Below are positions 51,398 through 60,877 of a DNA stretch of 64,000 nt, in pieces. A program made the translations under genes and the position numbers. Positions within the stretch are counted from its first letter, which is position 1. Each line of letters starts with the position of its first letter. The DNA is taken from the NCBI RefSeq assembly GCF_050433565.1, contig NZ_JBNPWZ010000012.1, positions 30,019 to 94,018 on the forward strand, written 5' to 3'. Source of the DNA: Ornithinibacillus bavariensis (GTDB taxonomy: Bacteria; Bacillota; Bacilli; Bacillales; Amphibacillaceae). The notes below the pieces were generated by a model. That model worked only from the letters and a program-made list of their open reading frames with translations. It searched no databases and was not told the origin of the DNA.

Positions 51398-52798
51398 TTA
51401 ATATATCTCCCAGCATGATAATAAGCTTCCTATTGCCTCTTCTAATTCTGCTTCTGGTATCCCAGCAAACCCTAATATTATCCGCGGTTGTTGTTCATCA
51501 TGCTTTTCAATGGAATAGGTAGAGAGTGGATAAATCAAAATATTAGCATGCTCCGCTCTCTGAACTAGTTCTTCCTCATTCATCCCATTTCTCACTTCCA
51601 TAATCACATGAAATCCCGATATATCGCTAACGATTTTAATTTTACTCTGAAACGCACGTAATATTTCTAGCGTTTTTTCCATTTTCCTTCGATAAACCTT
51701 TCGCATCCGATTCAAATGTTTTTCAAAGTCTCCCTCTTGCATAAATCGAGCTAAAATATGCTGGTCAATTCGCGATACAGTGCATTGGAAGAAGGAGAAT
51801 TCTTCCTGATAACGCTCTAGTAGTTGTTTCGGAAGGACCATATAGCTTATTCGAATGGAAGGGATTAAAGATTTCGAAAATGTACCAAGATAAATAACCT
51901 TTCCACCTTGATCCATACTTTGTAGAGAGGGGATTGACTTTCCGCTATACCGAAATTCACTATCATAGTCGTCCTCTATAATATAGCGTTCCTCTTTACC
52001 ACTAGCCCAGTTTAATAGTTTAATTCTTCTATTTGCCGAGAGCACCGAACCATATGGAAAGTGGTGGGATGGTGTCACATAAACAACATTAATTCCTGTT
52101 TTATCAAGAGAATCTAATATGACACCTCTATTGTCTACCTTTAAGGGTAAGACTGGATTGGAAAACTTTTTTAGAATATGCGAGATAACATGATAGCCTG
52201 GATCCTCCACACCATATACCATTTTATGCCCAAGCATTAATATAAGCTGCTGTAGTAATGTTTCGATTCCTGCACCGAGAAGGATGTCATCTGGAGAGCA
52301 TTGTACTCCCCTTGCCTGATAAATATAATTAGCAATCTCTTTTCTAAGTTCATACTCCCCTTGTCGTTCCCCTAATAGAAGTAAGGATTGGTTTCCTCTA
52401 TCCATAACATTTTTAGCATGCCTCCTCCATTTAGAAAATGGAAAATTCTCTGTATCGATGCGACTTGGGTGAAAATCGTATCGGAAGGAATGCTTTATTT
52501 CTTTATTATCTGTTTGTATTGGCTTAGCCGGTTGAATATATTCCAAATCCTCATATGCTAGTACAAAATATCCCTTTCTTGCTATTCCCTGTACATACCC
52601 TTCTGCAACTAACTGATCATATGCTTGCTCAACGGTGTTTTGGCTGATCTTTAGAAACTCAGCAAGTCTCCGCTTTGATGGGAGCTTTGTTTGAAATGGA
52701 ATACGCCCCTTCATAATCTCCCGCTTTATATAGGTGTACAACTGCTCATATAAAGGTATTTTCTCTTCTCGATTTAAATGACAAGCCAACATATCCAT
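51398..52798 (-). CDS. pdxR: MocR-type regulator, PdxR-like
   Basis: 466 residues: GntR winged helix at about residues 10-75 (L-P-S-K-R-R-L-A-E-F-L-K-I-S-Q-N-T-V-E is the recognition part) and a PLP-dependent aminotransferase-like domain with Lys in G-T-F-S-K-S-L. Such proteins sense PLP or related ligands. It is divergent from pdxS, the classic PdxR setting, so control of PLP synthesis is likely. GabR is the alternative, but no gab genes are near. Confidence 0.85.
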   Translation of the reverse strand: MDMLACHLNREEKIPLYEQLYTYIKREIMKGRIPFQTKLPSKRRLAEFLKISQNTVEQAYDQLVAEGYVQGIARKGYFVLAYEDLEYIQPAKPIQTDNKEIKHSFRYDFHPSRIDTENFPFSKWRRHAKNVMDRGNQSLLLLGERQGEYELRKEIANYIYQARGVQCSPDDILLGAGIETLLQQLILMLGHKMVYGVEDPGYHVISHILKKFSNPVLPLKVDNRGVILDSLDKTGINVVYVTPSHHFPYGSVLSANRRIKLLNWASGKEERYIIEDDYDSEFRYSGKSIPSLQSMDQGGKVIYLGTFSKSLIPSIRISYMVLPKQLLERYQEEFSFFQCTVSRIDQHILARFMQEGDFEKHLNRMRKVYRRKMEKTLEILRAFQSKIKIVSDISGFHVIMEVRNGMNEEELVQRAEHANILIYPLSTYSIEKHDEQQPRIILGFAGIPEAELEEAIGSLLSCWEIY

Positions 52799-52920
52799 CG
52801 CTACTCCCCCTATCTGGCATCATTAAGATTTATAAATCTGATACTTTTAGCCATGCCAATTACTATCTATAATAAAATAAAATTCCATATTGCAAAATCA
52901 ATATGATTGGAGTGTTTCAT
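52799..52920. promoter_or_regulatory. Divergent pdxR-pdxS control region
   Basis: Two dyads: AGATTTATAAATCT (52826-52839) and CATATTG (52886-52892) with CAATATG (52899-52905). TATAAT at 52868-52873 is a likely pdxS -10; the -35 at 52845-52850 (TTTTAG) is weak, as expected for an activated promoter. Confidence 0.5.
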
Positions 52921-53799
52921 ATGGGAAAGCTATTAAGTAATAAACAAGAAAAACTACAAATGCCATTAGGTGGCGTTATTATGGACGTTGTTAACGCAGA
53001 ACAAGCCAAAATAGCTGAAGCATCTGGTGCGGTAGCTGTTATGGCTCTTGAACGTGTTCCTTCTGACATCCGTGCAGCGGGTGGTGTTGCTAGAATGGCA
53101 GATCCACGTATCATTGAAGAGGTTATCGATGCAGTTAAAATCCCCGTTATGGCAAAAGCCCGGATAGGTCATATCGTAGAAGCAAAAGTACTAGAAGCAA
53201 TCGGAATTGACTATATTGACGAAAGTGAAGTACTAACACCAGCTGACGAGGAATTCCACATTTTAAAAAGCGATTTTACGGTACCATTTGTTTGCGGATG
53301 TCGTGACCTTGGTGAAGCAGCAAGAAGAATTGGTGAGGGAGCGACCATGCTTCGAACCAAAGGGGAACCTGGTACAGGTAACATAGTTGAAGCTGTGAGA
53401 CATATGCGAAAGGTGCAGGCACAGGTTCGCAAGCTTATCCATATGAATGAGGATGAGTTAATGACAGAAGCAAAAATATTAGGTGCACCATTTGAAATCT
53501 TAAAACAAATTAAAGAACATGGAAGCTTACCAGTCATGAATTATGCTGCAGGAGGGGTAGCAACCCCAGCAGATGCTGCCTTAATGATGGAGCTAGGTGC
53601 TGACGGTGTTTTTGTTGGTTCAGGTATCTTCAAATCGGAAAACCCTGAAAAATTCGCAAGGTCTATTGTTCAGGCGACGGCTAACTACAAGGATTATGAT
53701 CTAATTGGTAAACTATCTAAAGAGCTAGGAAGTCCAATGAAAGGGATAGAAATTTCCAAGCTTAGCCAAGAGGATAGAATGCAAAATCGTGGTTGGTAA
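52921..53799 (+). CDS. pdxS: Pyridoxal 5'-phosphate synthase subunit PdxS
   Basis: Makes PLP from ribose 5-phosphate, glyceraldehyde 3-phosphate and ammonia from glutamine. 292 residues, TIM barrel. Active lysines are in V-M-A-K-A-R-I-G-H and M-L-R-T-K-G-E; G-V-A-T-P-A-D-A-A and G-V-F-V-G-S-G-I-F bind phosphate. The start is ATG 52921 with TTGGAGTG upstream. Unusually, the glutaminase gene pdxT does not follow: a terminator and an opposite-strand gene come next. The first 15 residues also differ from B. subtilis PdxS. Confidence 0.95.
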   Translation: MGKLLSNKQEKLQMPLGGVIMDVVNAEQAKIAEASGAVAVMALERVPSDIRAAGGVARMADPRIIEEVIDAVKIPVMAKARIGHIVEAKVLEAIGIDYIDESEVLTPADEEFHILKSDFTVPFVCGCRDLGEAARRIGEGATMLRTKGEPGTGNIVEAVRHMRKVQAQVRKLIHMNEDELMTEAKILGAPFEILKQIKEHGSLPVMNYAAGGVATPADAALMMELGADGVFVGSGIFKSENPEKFARSIVQATANYKDYDLIGKLSKELGSPMKGIEISKLSQEDRMQNRGW

Positions 53800-53810
53800 T
53801 CGACCATAAG

Positions 53811-53866
53811 AAAAATAGCATACCAGACAGATGAATTTGTTGAATTCTCTAGCTGGCTGGTATGCT
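53811..53866. terminator. Terminator between pdxS and the YetF-like gene
   Basis: AGCATACCAG (53817-53826) pairs with CTGGTATGCT (53857-53866) around a 30-base loop. The - strand continues ATTTTTC. Confidence 0.7.
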
Positions 53867-54574
53867 CTAGTTATTTCTTAAATTGTCGTTTCTTAGGTCA
53901 ATGTATAATGAACCATCTTTTTGAAGCTCTATATAAAATACATCGCTTAAATCAATATTTGAAGCTGTTAATTGATTTCTTAGCCAATCTAGAGACAGAC
54001 CAGCTTCTTGTAAGTTCTTCTGAACCACCTTCCCATCCACCACTACCTCCATTGGAATAAATTTTGGCTTTACCGTAAATAATTTCTGGTCCTGCCTCGT
54101 AACTGGCTGTTTTTCTTCCTTTAGCATAATACTAAGTTCTCCATGTGGCTCAAATACGGCAAATTCAACTTCCTGTGTTGAAAAAACATCCTTTTCCCGT
54201 AATAACATGCTTAAGTCATCCATATTTAAATGTAGCTTGCGTAATTCATTCTCTAATATTTTTCCCTCCTTTATTACCACTACAGGCTCTCCATCTAAAA
54301 GAACTCTTGCTCTTGCAGACTTCATACCAATATAACTGATGAGTATCGTTAATAATGACCACCAAATGATACTAGTTAACCCATTCAGAAAAACTGTATG
54401 TGTCTTACTGGCAATTTCGGCAGCAATAGAGCCCAGTGTAATACCAGTGATATAATTAAAGAAAGTTAACTGGCTAAGCTGTTTTCTCCCCATTAATCGT
54501 GCCATCAGTAGCAAGACAATAAAAGAGAATGTTGTACGCAGTAATATCTCGACAACATTTAATTCCTCAATCAT
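53867..54574 (-). CDS. YetF/YdfS-type (DUF421) membrane protein
   Basis: 235 residues: three membrane segments in the first 85 residues, then a cytoplasmic two-lobed domain with the family motif L-R-K-L-H-L-N-M-D-D-L-S-M-L-L-R-E and D-G-K-V-V at the end. Spore-germination and envelope roles have been proposed for relatives, but none is settled. The start at ATG 54574 has GGGAGG 7 bases upstream; the frame from 54631 is too long. Confidence 0.82.
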   Translation of the reverse strand: MIEELNVVEILLRTTFSFIVLLLMARLMGRKQLSQLTFFNYITGITLGSIAAEIASKTHTVFLNGLTSIIWWSLLTILISYIGMKSARARVLLDGEPVVVIKEGKILENELRKLHLNMDDLSMLLREKDVFSTQEVEFAVFEPHGELSIMLKEEKQPVTRQDQKLFTVKPKFIPMEVVVDGKVVQKNLQEAGLSLDWLRNQLTASNIDLSDVFYIELQKDGSLYIDLRNDNLRNN

Positions 54575-54766
54575 TCCAATACCTCCCAATATCCTATCAA
54601 GCTTTATTCTTACCCTTTGAAACATAATCATGAATTTAGAAAGCTACATATTCATTGGTATAATTCACCCAAGATTCCATAGCTTCTTTCCCCTTCAAGT
54701 AGGCTGAAACTTTTCCTTTATAGAAACGTATTTTATTTATAACTTCTTTTAATCGGGGGTATTGAA

Positions 54767-55148
54767 ATGAATTATTCATTCGATTCAGATTTGAATACGT
54801 TTGATTTCTTTCCGATATTTTTTACTATTATTTTCATTATTGTTATCGGAGCATTCTTGATGACTGCTGTTAAGGGAATATCCCAGTGGAGAAAAAACGA
54901 GAATTCTCCTACATTAACTGTATTTGCTACTAACAAGCAAACGAACCAATGTCACGCACATACCTCATTCAAACGACCACCATCATCACTCTAGCACCTC
55001 TTATTATGCAACATTTGAATTTGAGAGTGGAGATCGCCAAGAGTTTTACATCACAGCTAGGGATTATTCTCAAATTGCTAATTATGATCAGGGAAAACTC
55101 ACCTTCCGAGGCACTCGATTTTTGGGTTTTGAGAGAGACAGAACTTAG
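54767..55148 (+). pseudogene. DUF2500 gene broken by a frameshift
   Basis: The first frame (from ATG 54767) gives an N-terminal membrane segment and runs to L-T-V-F-A, then ends as nonsense at 54994. The next frame gives T-S-K-R-T-N-V-T-H, a His-rich loop, Y-Y-A-T-F-E-F-E-S-G-D-R-Q-E-F and L-T-F-R-G-T-R-F-L-G-F, the conserved C-terminal half of DUF2500. The shift is at about 54923-54931, where a TTT run lies; dropping one T restores one frame of about 126 residues. A real mutation, a sequencing error or a programmed shift are all possible. Confidence 0.75.
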
Positions 55149-55250
55149 GTTAATACCTGTTTCCAATGCTTAAATGAGCAGATTTACAAGTTCAAATAAA
55201 ATGTTAAAATGATACGTGGAAGGAATCCATTTAAAGGAGAATAGAAAAAT

Positions 55251-56849
55251 ATGACACATTCACCTGAAATCATTATCACGGGTAACAGAATTTTTACAGG
55301 CACCTCAACAGAGCCTGTACCAGCAGCTATTCTAATCGCACAAAATAAGATTATTGATGTAGTAAATAAGGATGCCATTGACCAATATAAAAATACAAAT
55401 TGTACCGTCTATGAATTTGGCGATAAACTCATCATGCCTGGCTTCCATGACTTTCATATTCATTTATTATTAGGAAGTATGTTGTCCAATAGTGTTAATC
55501 TAACGAATGCAAAGTCTGCTATAGAGGTAGCCCATTTAGTTCAAAAATATGCTGATGAGCATCCTGAAGTCCCTTTTATTCTTGGTAGTGGCTGGGATGA
55601 TAATACTTGGATAGAAAAAGAGGAAGTACATAGAAGTTATCTAGATGAGGTAGTTTCTGATAGACCTGTACTGCTATATCAAGCAGAATTTCATAGTGCT
55701 TGGGTAAACAGTGCAATGCTTCAATTGGCAGATATTACTCGTGATACTGTCAACCCTGATTTTGGCGAGGTCATAAAAGACGAAAATGGTGAGCCAACAG
55801 GGTTATTATTAGAGCACGCTGTTGGTCTAGCAACTAAAGCTATGCCAATGGATTTAGCTTATAAAGAGCAATTACTTGAACAATTTTTAAAGGAAGCCAA
55901 TCAATATGGTATTACATCGGCCCATGACCTTCTCAGGCTCCCTGAAATGAGCACGGAAGAAGCTGAGATATATGCAGATTTTGAACAAAGGAATAAACTG
56001 ACTGCCAGGATTCACTTCGTTGCACCGTTAAATGGCAACATCGAAGAAGCAAAACGCCTACGAGCAGCATATCACTCCAACATGGTGCAGTTTACTGGTT
56101 TTAAACAATTTATCGATGGCGTGATAACTAGCTACACAGCTTATTTAGAAAAGCCTTACACAAATAAAACAGAAACCATTGGTGGAACAGTGTATCCCGA
56201 GGAACTAATAAAAAAATGGACGCTAGAAGCCGATAAGGAAAAATTCAGAGTTCGCTTCCATTGTATAGGTGATAAGGCGGTAAGACTTGCTTTAGACACA
56301 TTTGAAGAGGCAGAGAAACAAAATGGGAAGAGAGATTCCAGACACTCCATTGAGCATATCGAAATGATTCTAGAGGAAGATATACCCCGATTTAATGAAT
56401 TAGGAGTATTAGCTTCTATTCAACCAGAGCATATTAATGGTTCATCCTACGAAGTCTTCCAGGATCTAATTGGAGAAGAACGGATGCAGCGATATATGCT
56501 TCAGAAAACGCTTCAGGACAATGGTGCCACTTTGGTATACGGAAGTGACTATCCGGTAGTTGGCTTAAATCCTCTCTCTGCTATATATCGTGCTGTCACC
56601 CGCTTGGACGATGAACAAGTGATATGGCATCCAGATGAGACAATTACATTGGATGAGGCATTAAAGGCATATACTTATGCCCCTGCATACGGATCGTTTC
56701 GCGAACAGGAGCTAGGTACAATTGAAGCTGGTAAATTGGCGGACATCATTGTGTTAGATCGAGATTTATTTTCCATACCTGCAGAGGAAATAAAAGATGC
56801 CTCTGTTATTTTTACAATGGTTGATGGTCGTGTAGTATTTGAAAAATAA
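55251..56849 (+). CDS. Metal-dependent amidohydrolase (YtcJ-like)
   Basis: 532 residues of the amidohydrolase_3 group. Metal ligands are visible in order: H-D-F-H-I-H near residue 65, a His in R-F-H-C-I-G-D-K-A, I-E-H-I-E, and Asp in Y-G-S-D-Y-P-V. The final T-I-E-A-G-K-L-A-D-I-I-V-L-D belongs to the small beta domain. Hydrolyses an amide or ring C-N bond; substrate unknown. Monocistronic, ATG behind AAAGGAG. Confidence 0.85.
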   Translation: MTHSPEIIITGNRIFTGTSTEPVPAAILIAQNKIIDVVNKDAIDQYKNTNCTVYEFGDKLIMPGFHDFHIHLLLGSMLSNSVNLTNAKSAIEVAHLVQKYADEHPEVPFILGSGWDDNTWIEKEEVHRSYLDEVVSDRPVLLYQAEFHSAWVNSAMLQLADITRDTVNPDFGEVIKDENGEPTGLLLEHAVGLATKAMPMDLAYKEQLLEQFLKEANQYGITSAHDLLRLPEMSTEEAEIYADFEQRNKLTARIHFVAPLNGNIEEAKRLRAAYHSNMVQFTGFKQFIDGVITSYTAYLEKPYTNKTETIGGTVYPEELIKKWTLEADKEKFRVRFHCIGDKAVRLALDTFEEAEKQNGKRDSRHSIEHIEMILEEDIPRFNELGVLASIQPEHINGSSYEVFQDLIGEERMQRYMLQKTLQDNGATLVYGSDYPVVGLNPLSAIYRAVTRLDDEQVIWHPDETITLDEALKAYTYAPAYGSFREQELGTIEAGKLADIIVLDRDLFSIPAEEIKDASVIFTMVDGRVVFEK

Positions 56850-57204
56850 AGGTTTAACATTAACATAAGCGAAAAAAAGTCCACACTAAAGGATTGTGCG
56901 TACCAAAGGATAAAATTTCACTTTCACTGTTGAGGTGGTGCACCAAAAAGTGTGGACTCTTTACGCTATAATCCAATTCATGCCCTACTTAGATTAACGA
57001 TTCATATACCAGTTGAAAATGTAGAAATAGGATTATAGATTCATAATACATTTCTTGCTAGAAAAACAACTCACGAAGTGGAAGGGACATAACTAAACAA
57101 TGTTATTTAAAGACGAACAATTAATTGCTTGTCTGTCCCACCCCCTTTTTGTCCATTCTTATTTAAATCAAGGTGCATAATGGTAAAAGGGGATAATGTT
57201 TTTA
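56850..57204. other. Gene-free region with two structured elements
   Basis: 355 bp. First, AGTCCACACT (56878-56887) pairs with AGTGTGGACT (56949-56958) across a 61-base loop that includes GGTG-GTG-CACC; this could end the amidohydrolase transcript. Second, an element at 57078-57153 begins with GGGACATAACTA, has an inner AGAC...GTCT stem and TGTCCC closing on GGGACA, then CCCCCTTTTT. A related start is found at 63917. Confidence 0.5.
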
Positions 57205-57624
57205 TTAACGTTTAGCATTCTCAATTATCCTTTTGAGTACGTTGATAGTTATTTCATATTCCTCTTCTGAAACCCCCTCAAATAATTGCATTCTAGTTTT
57301 TTGTTGTGTGGAAAAAATATCATGAAAAACTTCCTTTCCTTCTTTCGTCATTGAAATTAAAGTCTCTGGAGCATTCAATTCGATAACCCAATTTTGCCGA
57401 ATAAAATGGGTAATAATTTCGTTAAGCATAGAATCATCAATAAAATGACTTAATAAATTTAGTAAATCCTCTTTTGAGATTCTGTCCCTTTCATATACTG
57501 TATTTAACACCTGCCAGTGAGATCTTGTTACGTTGTATTTTTCTAATTTTTGGTTAACCATAGCTGAAATCGATTTATCTGCTTCTCTTAACCAATAACC
57601 AATTGGTTTTCCACCTTTATGCAT
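57205..57624 (-). CDS. MarR-family transcriptional regulator
   Basis: 139 residues with a winged helix in the centre (W-Q-V-L-N-T-V-Y and I-S-K-E-D-L-L-N-L-L-S-H-F) and long helices at both ends for dimer formation. Upstream lies a small palindrome that could be its own operator. Same strand as, and upstream-to-downstream neighbour of, a TauE/SafE exporter 144 bp away, which may be a target. Ligand unknown. Confidence 0.8.
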   Translation of the reverse strand: MHKGGKPIGYWLREADKSISAMVNQKLEKYNVTRSHWQVLNTVYERDRISKEDLLNLLSHFIDDSMLNEIITHFIRQNWVIELNAPETLISMTKEGKEVFHDIFSTQQKTRMQLFEGVSEEEYEITINVLKRIIENAKR

Positions 57625-57647
57625 GATTATCCCTCCATCAATGGTTT

Positions 57648-57666
57648 AAATAAAACAATTTTATTT
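57648..57666. promoter_or_regulatory. Palindrome before the MarR gene
   Basis: AAATAAAA (57648-57655) and TTTTATTT (57659-57666) with a 3-base centre, 24 bp before the start. A/T-only arms make chance more likely than usual. Confidence 0.35.
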
Positions 57667-57768
57667 ACTGCTACCGCTTAGTGTTAATTATAATGCTATT
57701 TACTCCTTTTAAAACCGTCTTGAGGTTGATTAAATCTGTACTAAGATACCATGAACTAATCTTTTACT

Positions 57769-58503
57769 TTACCGCATGTTCTCCACAACTACTTGAATAA
57801 TAATTGCTAAAGTCACAGCTCTTAATATTGGTTTGATATAGACAGGATTTAACTTTTCAGCAAGCCGTACACCAATCTGTGCCCCTATAACGGATCCACA
57901 AAGTAAAGTAATCGTTAACCCCCAGATAATTTTCCCCGCAGAGATATACATGATAGCTGCACCTATACAGCTCGAAAACGTAGCAAGCCTCACATAGGCT
58001 ACAGCCCGGATATAATCCACCTTCAAATATCCAAACAGATAAAACATCAGCGTCCCTTGACCAGGACCGAATAACCCATCATATATCCCAATACTATATA
58101 GACCAGGAATGCTTATTTTAGATGGTCTTAGTTCATTCTCACCAGTAAAATCCCGTTTTCCAATCAGTGATGTAACAAAAGCAAACAAGAGTAATATTAC
58201 TGCGATGATGTATAGATAATCAGCAGAGATCAATGACGCTATATAGCCTCCACTCCATCCTCCTAGTAGACTAATCGGAATCATCCAATAGCATTCTTTC
58301 ATATTTATTTTCTTTTGTCTTAACAAGTGAATAAAACTAGAAAAAGAACTAACCGTATTTGAAACCTTATTTGCTCCTATTGCAGAATGAACTGGAATAC
58401 CTAAGACTAACATTGTTGGTAGACTAATTAATCCACCACCACCCGCTATAGTACCTAATGTAGTGGAAATAATACCTGTAAAAAAGATGATAATATACTC
58501 CAT
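57769..58503 (-). CDS. TauE/SafE-family (TSUP) anion exporter
   Basis: 244 residues, eight membrane spans in two related halves. Family marks: G-T-I-A-G-G-G-G-L-I-S-L-P in the first half and G-I-Y-D-G-L-F-G-P-G-Q-G-T in the second. Transports sulfite, sulfonates or other sulfur compounds in relatives. The start at ATG 58503 has GGGGGTG 6 bases upstream; the GTG at 58512 is within that site. Confidence 0.87.
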   Translation of the reverse strand: MEYIIIFFTGIISTTLGTIAGGGGLISLPTMLVLGIPVHSAIGANKVSNTVSSFSSFIHLLRQKKINMKECYWMIPISLLGGWSGGYIASLISADYLYIIAVILLLFAFVTSLIGKRDFTGENELRPSKISIPGLYSIGIYDGLFGPGQGTLMFYLFGYLKVDYIRAVAYVRLATFSSCIGAAIMYISAGKIIWGLTITLLCGSVIGAQIGVRLAEKLNPVYIKPILRAVTLAIIIQVVVENMR

Positions 58504-58615
58504 ACTGAACACCCCCTGTATTCAGTATAGCTGTATTTTTCGATAAGAAATAATACTATATTTGTATATAAAATGATAACTAAAAATTATACATATGCAC
58601 TACTATCTTCAAATT

Positions 58616-58645
58616 TAAAAAGCGCCTGGATATTTCCAAGCGCTT
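58616..58645 (-). terminator. Terminator after katE
   Basis: AAGCGC and GCGCTT with TGGA/TCCA inside; on the - strand TTTTTAAA follows. Confidence 0.8.
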
Positions 58646-58728
58646 AGATGCAGACACTAAATTAATTTATATTTCAATCCCCTTCCAATTGCCTATTGTA
58701 TTATTCGCACGTATTTCCCCTTTTTCAC

Positions 58729-60762
58729 TTACCGATACCAGTGACGATGCTGACGGACAGCTTCTACAAATTGTTTGGCAAATTCTGAAGCATTATCACT
58801 AGAAATAACTCCAGATTTATTCGTATATTGATTCAGTTCCAACCACTGTCTTCCTTCCCCAGTTGCTCCAAGTGTCTTCTTATGTCGAAATGCTTCATCA
58901 AGAAAATGTGCCACTTTACGATTGAATTCCATATCCTTGCTACTACCTCTTACCATGTACACAGCATCATACAGCACCGAATCAGCAGTATATACATTTT
59001 GTGTAGCATTAAGAATAACTCCATTTGTTCCATGAACTGGCCCAAGATCTTCACTAATGATTTCAGGAACTAGTCCTTCTGTTCTCCAACTATCAAGAAC
59101 TGCTTTCACGAAAGGCCCATTAAACCCGTTCGTTATAATAACTGCTACCTTTCGTGTTCTCGCACTCTTTACCGTATTTAATTGACTTAATGCAGGAGAC
59201 GACTTAGTAACTGTTGACCCACCGCTAACAGGCTCTTTTACACCAATATTTTTAGCAATAATTCGCGCCATTTCCAGATTCACATTTGCAAATAGATCCA
59301 CATTCTGTTGCCTTACAGATATACTTTTCACCTTCCCAAGCTCAAAGCTAAATGCGTCAATAATATGCTTTTTCTCAGGGTCACTCATACTATTCCAAAA
59401 CATAGTAGCCTGAGAGAAGTGGTCCGTAAAGCTAGTACTTCTTGCACGAATTTTTCTTCCTTCGACCTTCTCCTCATAATGCGCATATCCCCCTTCCTCA
59501 GGAGGAACCGGTGATGGCGTATTGCCAGCTAATGAATTACGATGAAAATTTACCCGACCGACATTAATCGTCTTTCTGCCATATCCATCTCGTTGATTAT
59601 TATAGAACTGGCGGATTGGTCTGTTGATTGGAAGCTCATGAAAGTTTGGACCGCCAAGTCGGATTAACTGTGTATCTATATACGAAAAAAGCCTAGCTTG
59701 TAACAGCGGATCATTCGTAAAATCAATACCCGGGACAACATTGCCTGGATGAAAGGCAACTTGTTCCGTTTCTGCAAAGAAGTTATCAACATTTCTCGTT
59801 AAGGTCATTTTTCCTATTATCTTAACTGGAACCTCTTCTTCTGGCCATAGCTTGGTTGCATCTAATATGTCAAAATCAAATTTAAACTCATCTTCCTCAT
59901 TTAAAATTTGAATCCCTAGCTCATATTCGGGATAATCCCCCCGTTCTATGGCTTCCCATAAATCATGCCGATGAAAATCTGGGTCAACTCCCATTAGCTT
60001 TTGCGACTCCTCCCAAATAAGTGAATGTGTACCGAGCTTTGGCTTCCAATGGAACTTAACAAAAAACGCCTCCCCTTGTTGATTAACCAATCGGAATGTA
60101 TTGACGCCAAAGCCCTCCATCATACGGAAGCTTCTTGGTATAGCTCGGTCTGACATAATCCACATAACCATATGAGCATTTTCTGGATTATTGGCAACAA
60201 AGTCCCAAAAGTTATCATGTGCAGTAGATGCTTGAGGGGTATCAATATGGGGTTCTGGTTTGAAGGAATGGACGACATCTGGAAATTTAATTCCATCTTG
60301 GATAAAGAAGACTGGTATATTATTTGCTACAAGGTCATAATTCCCCTCTTCTGTATAAAATTTTGTAGCGAAACCCCTGGCATCTCTTGCGGTGTCTGCA
60401 GATCCTCTCGAACCATTAACTGTAGAAAATCGTACAAAAACAGGTACTTTTCTAGAGGTATCCGTAAATATCTTCGCTTTTGTGTATCTCTCCATGTTCT
60501 CATATAATTGAAACTCACCATGTGCAGCAAAACCACGGGCATGTACCACTCTTTCTGGAATTCTTTCATGATCAAAGTGAGTCATTTTTTCCCGAAAATG
60601 AAAGTCTTCCATCAGCGTTGGACCTCGAACACCTGCTGTTAAGGAAAGCTCATCCTCCGATATCTTAACGCCTTGATTCGTCGTCATATCCTTTCCCTTG
60701 TCTGTCACCCGAAATATTTCCAGCTGCTGGTCTTTTTCATCGTTGTTCCTTTTATCTGTCAT
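58729..60762 (-). CDS. katE: Large-subunit catalase (HPII/KatE type)
   Basis: Breaks hydrogen peroxide into water and oxygen. 677 residues, longer than clade-3 catalases by a C-terminal DJ-1/GATase-like domain (about residues 530-677, V-A-V-I-I-T-N-G-F-N). Catalytic His74 in V-V-H-A-R-G, Asn147/148 in V-A-N-N-I-P and heme-ligand Tyr361 in L-F-S-Y-I-D. B. subtilis KatE of this size is a SigB general-stress protein; I could not find a clean SigB promoter here. Confidence 0.95.
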   Translation of the reverse strand: MTDKRNNDEKDQQLEIFRVTDKGKDMTTNQGVKISEDELSLTAGVRGPTLMEDFHFREKMTHFDHERIPERVVHARGFAAHGEFQLYENMERYTKAKIFTDTSRKVPVFVRFSTVNGSRGSADTARDARGFATKFYTEEGNYDLVANNIPVFFIQDGIKFPDVVHSFKPEPHIDTPQASTAHDNFWDFVANNPENAHMVMWIMSDRAIPRSFRMMEGFGVNTFRLVNQQGEAFFVKFHWKPKLGTHSLIWEESQKLMGVDPDFHRHDLWEAIERGDYPEYELGIQILNEEDEFKFDFDILDATKLWPEEEVPVKIIGKMTLTRNVDNFFAETEQVAFHPGNVVPGIDFTNDPLLQARLFSYIDTQLIRLGGPNFHELPINRPIRQFYNNQRDGYGRKTINVGRVNFHRNSLAGNTPSPVPPEEGGYAHYEEKVEGRKIRARSTSFTDHFSQATMFWNSMSDPEKKHIIDAFSFELGKVKSISVRQQNVDLFANVNLEMARIIAKNIGVKEPVSGGSTVTKSSPALSQLNTVKSARTRKVAVIITNGFNGPFVKAVLDSWRTEGLVPEIISEDLGPVHGTNGVILNATQNVYTADSVLYDAVYMVRGSSKDMEFNRKVAHFLDEAFRHKKTLGATGEGRQWLELNQYTNKSGVISSDNASEFAKQFVEAVRQHRHWYR

Positions 60763-60877
60763 CTATATACACCTCCCCATTCATAGATATGTAGGTAACC
60801 ACATAAATATCCTTCTGAATTGAAAAGGATGCGATTGAGAATTACTAAAAGTATATCTTAATGAGGAGTTGTTTTTT

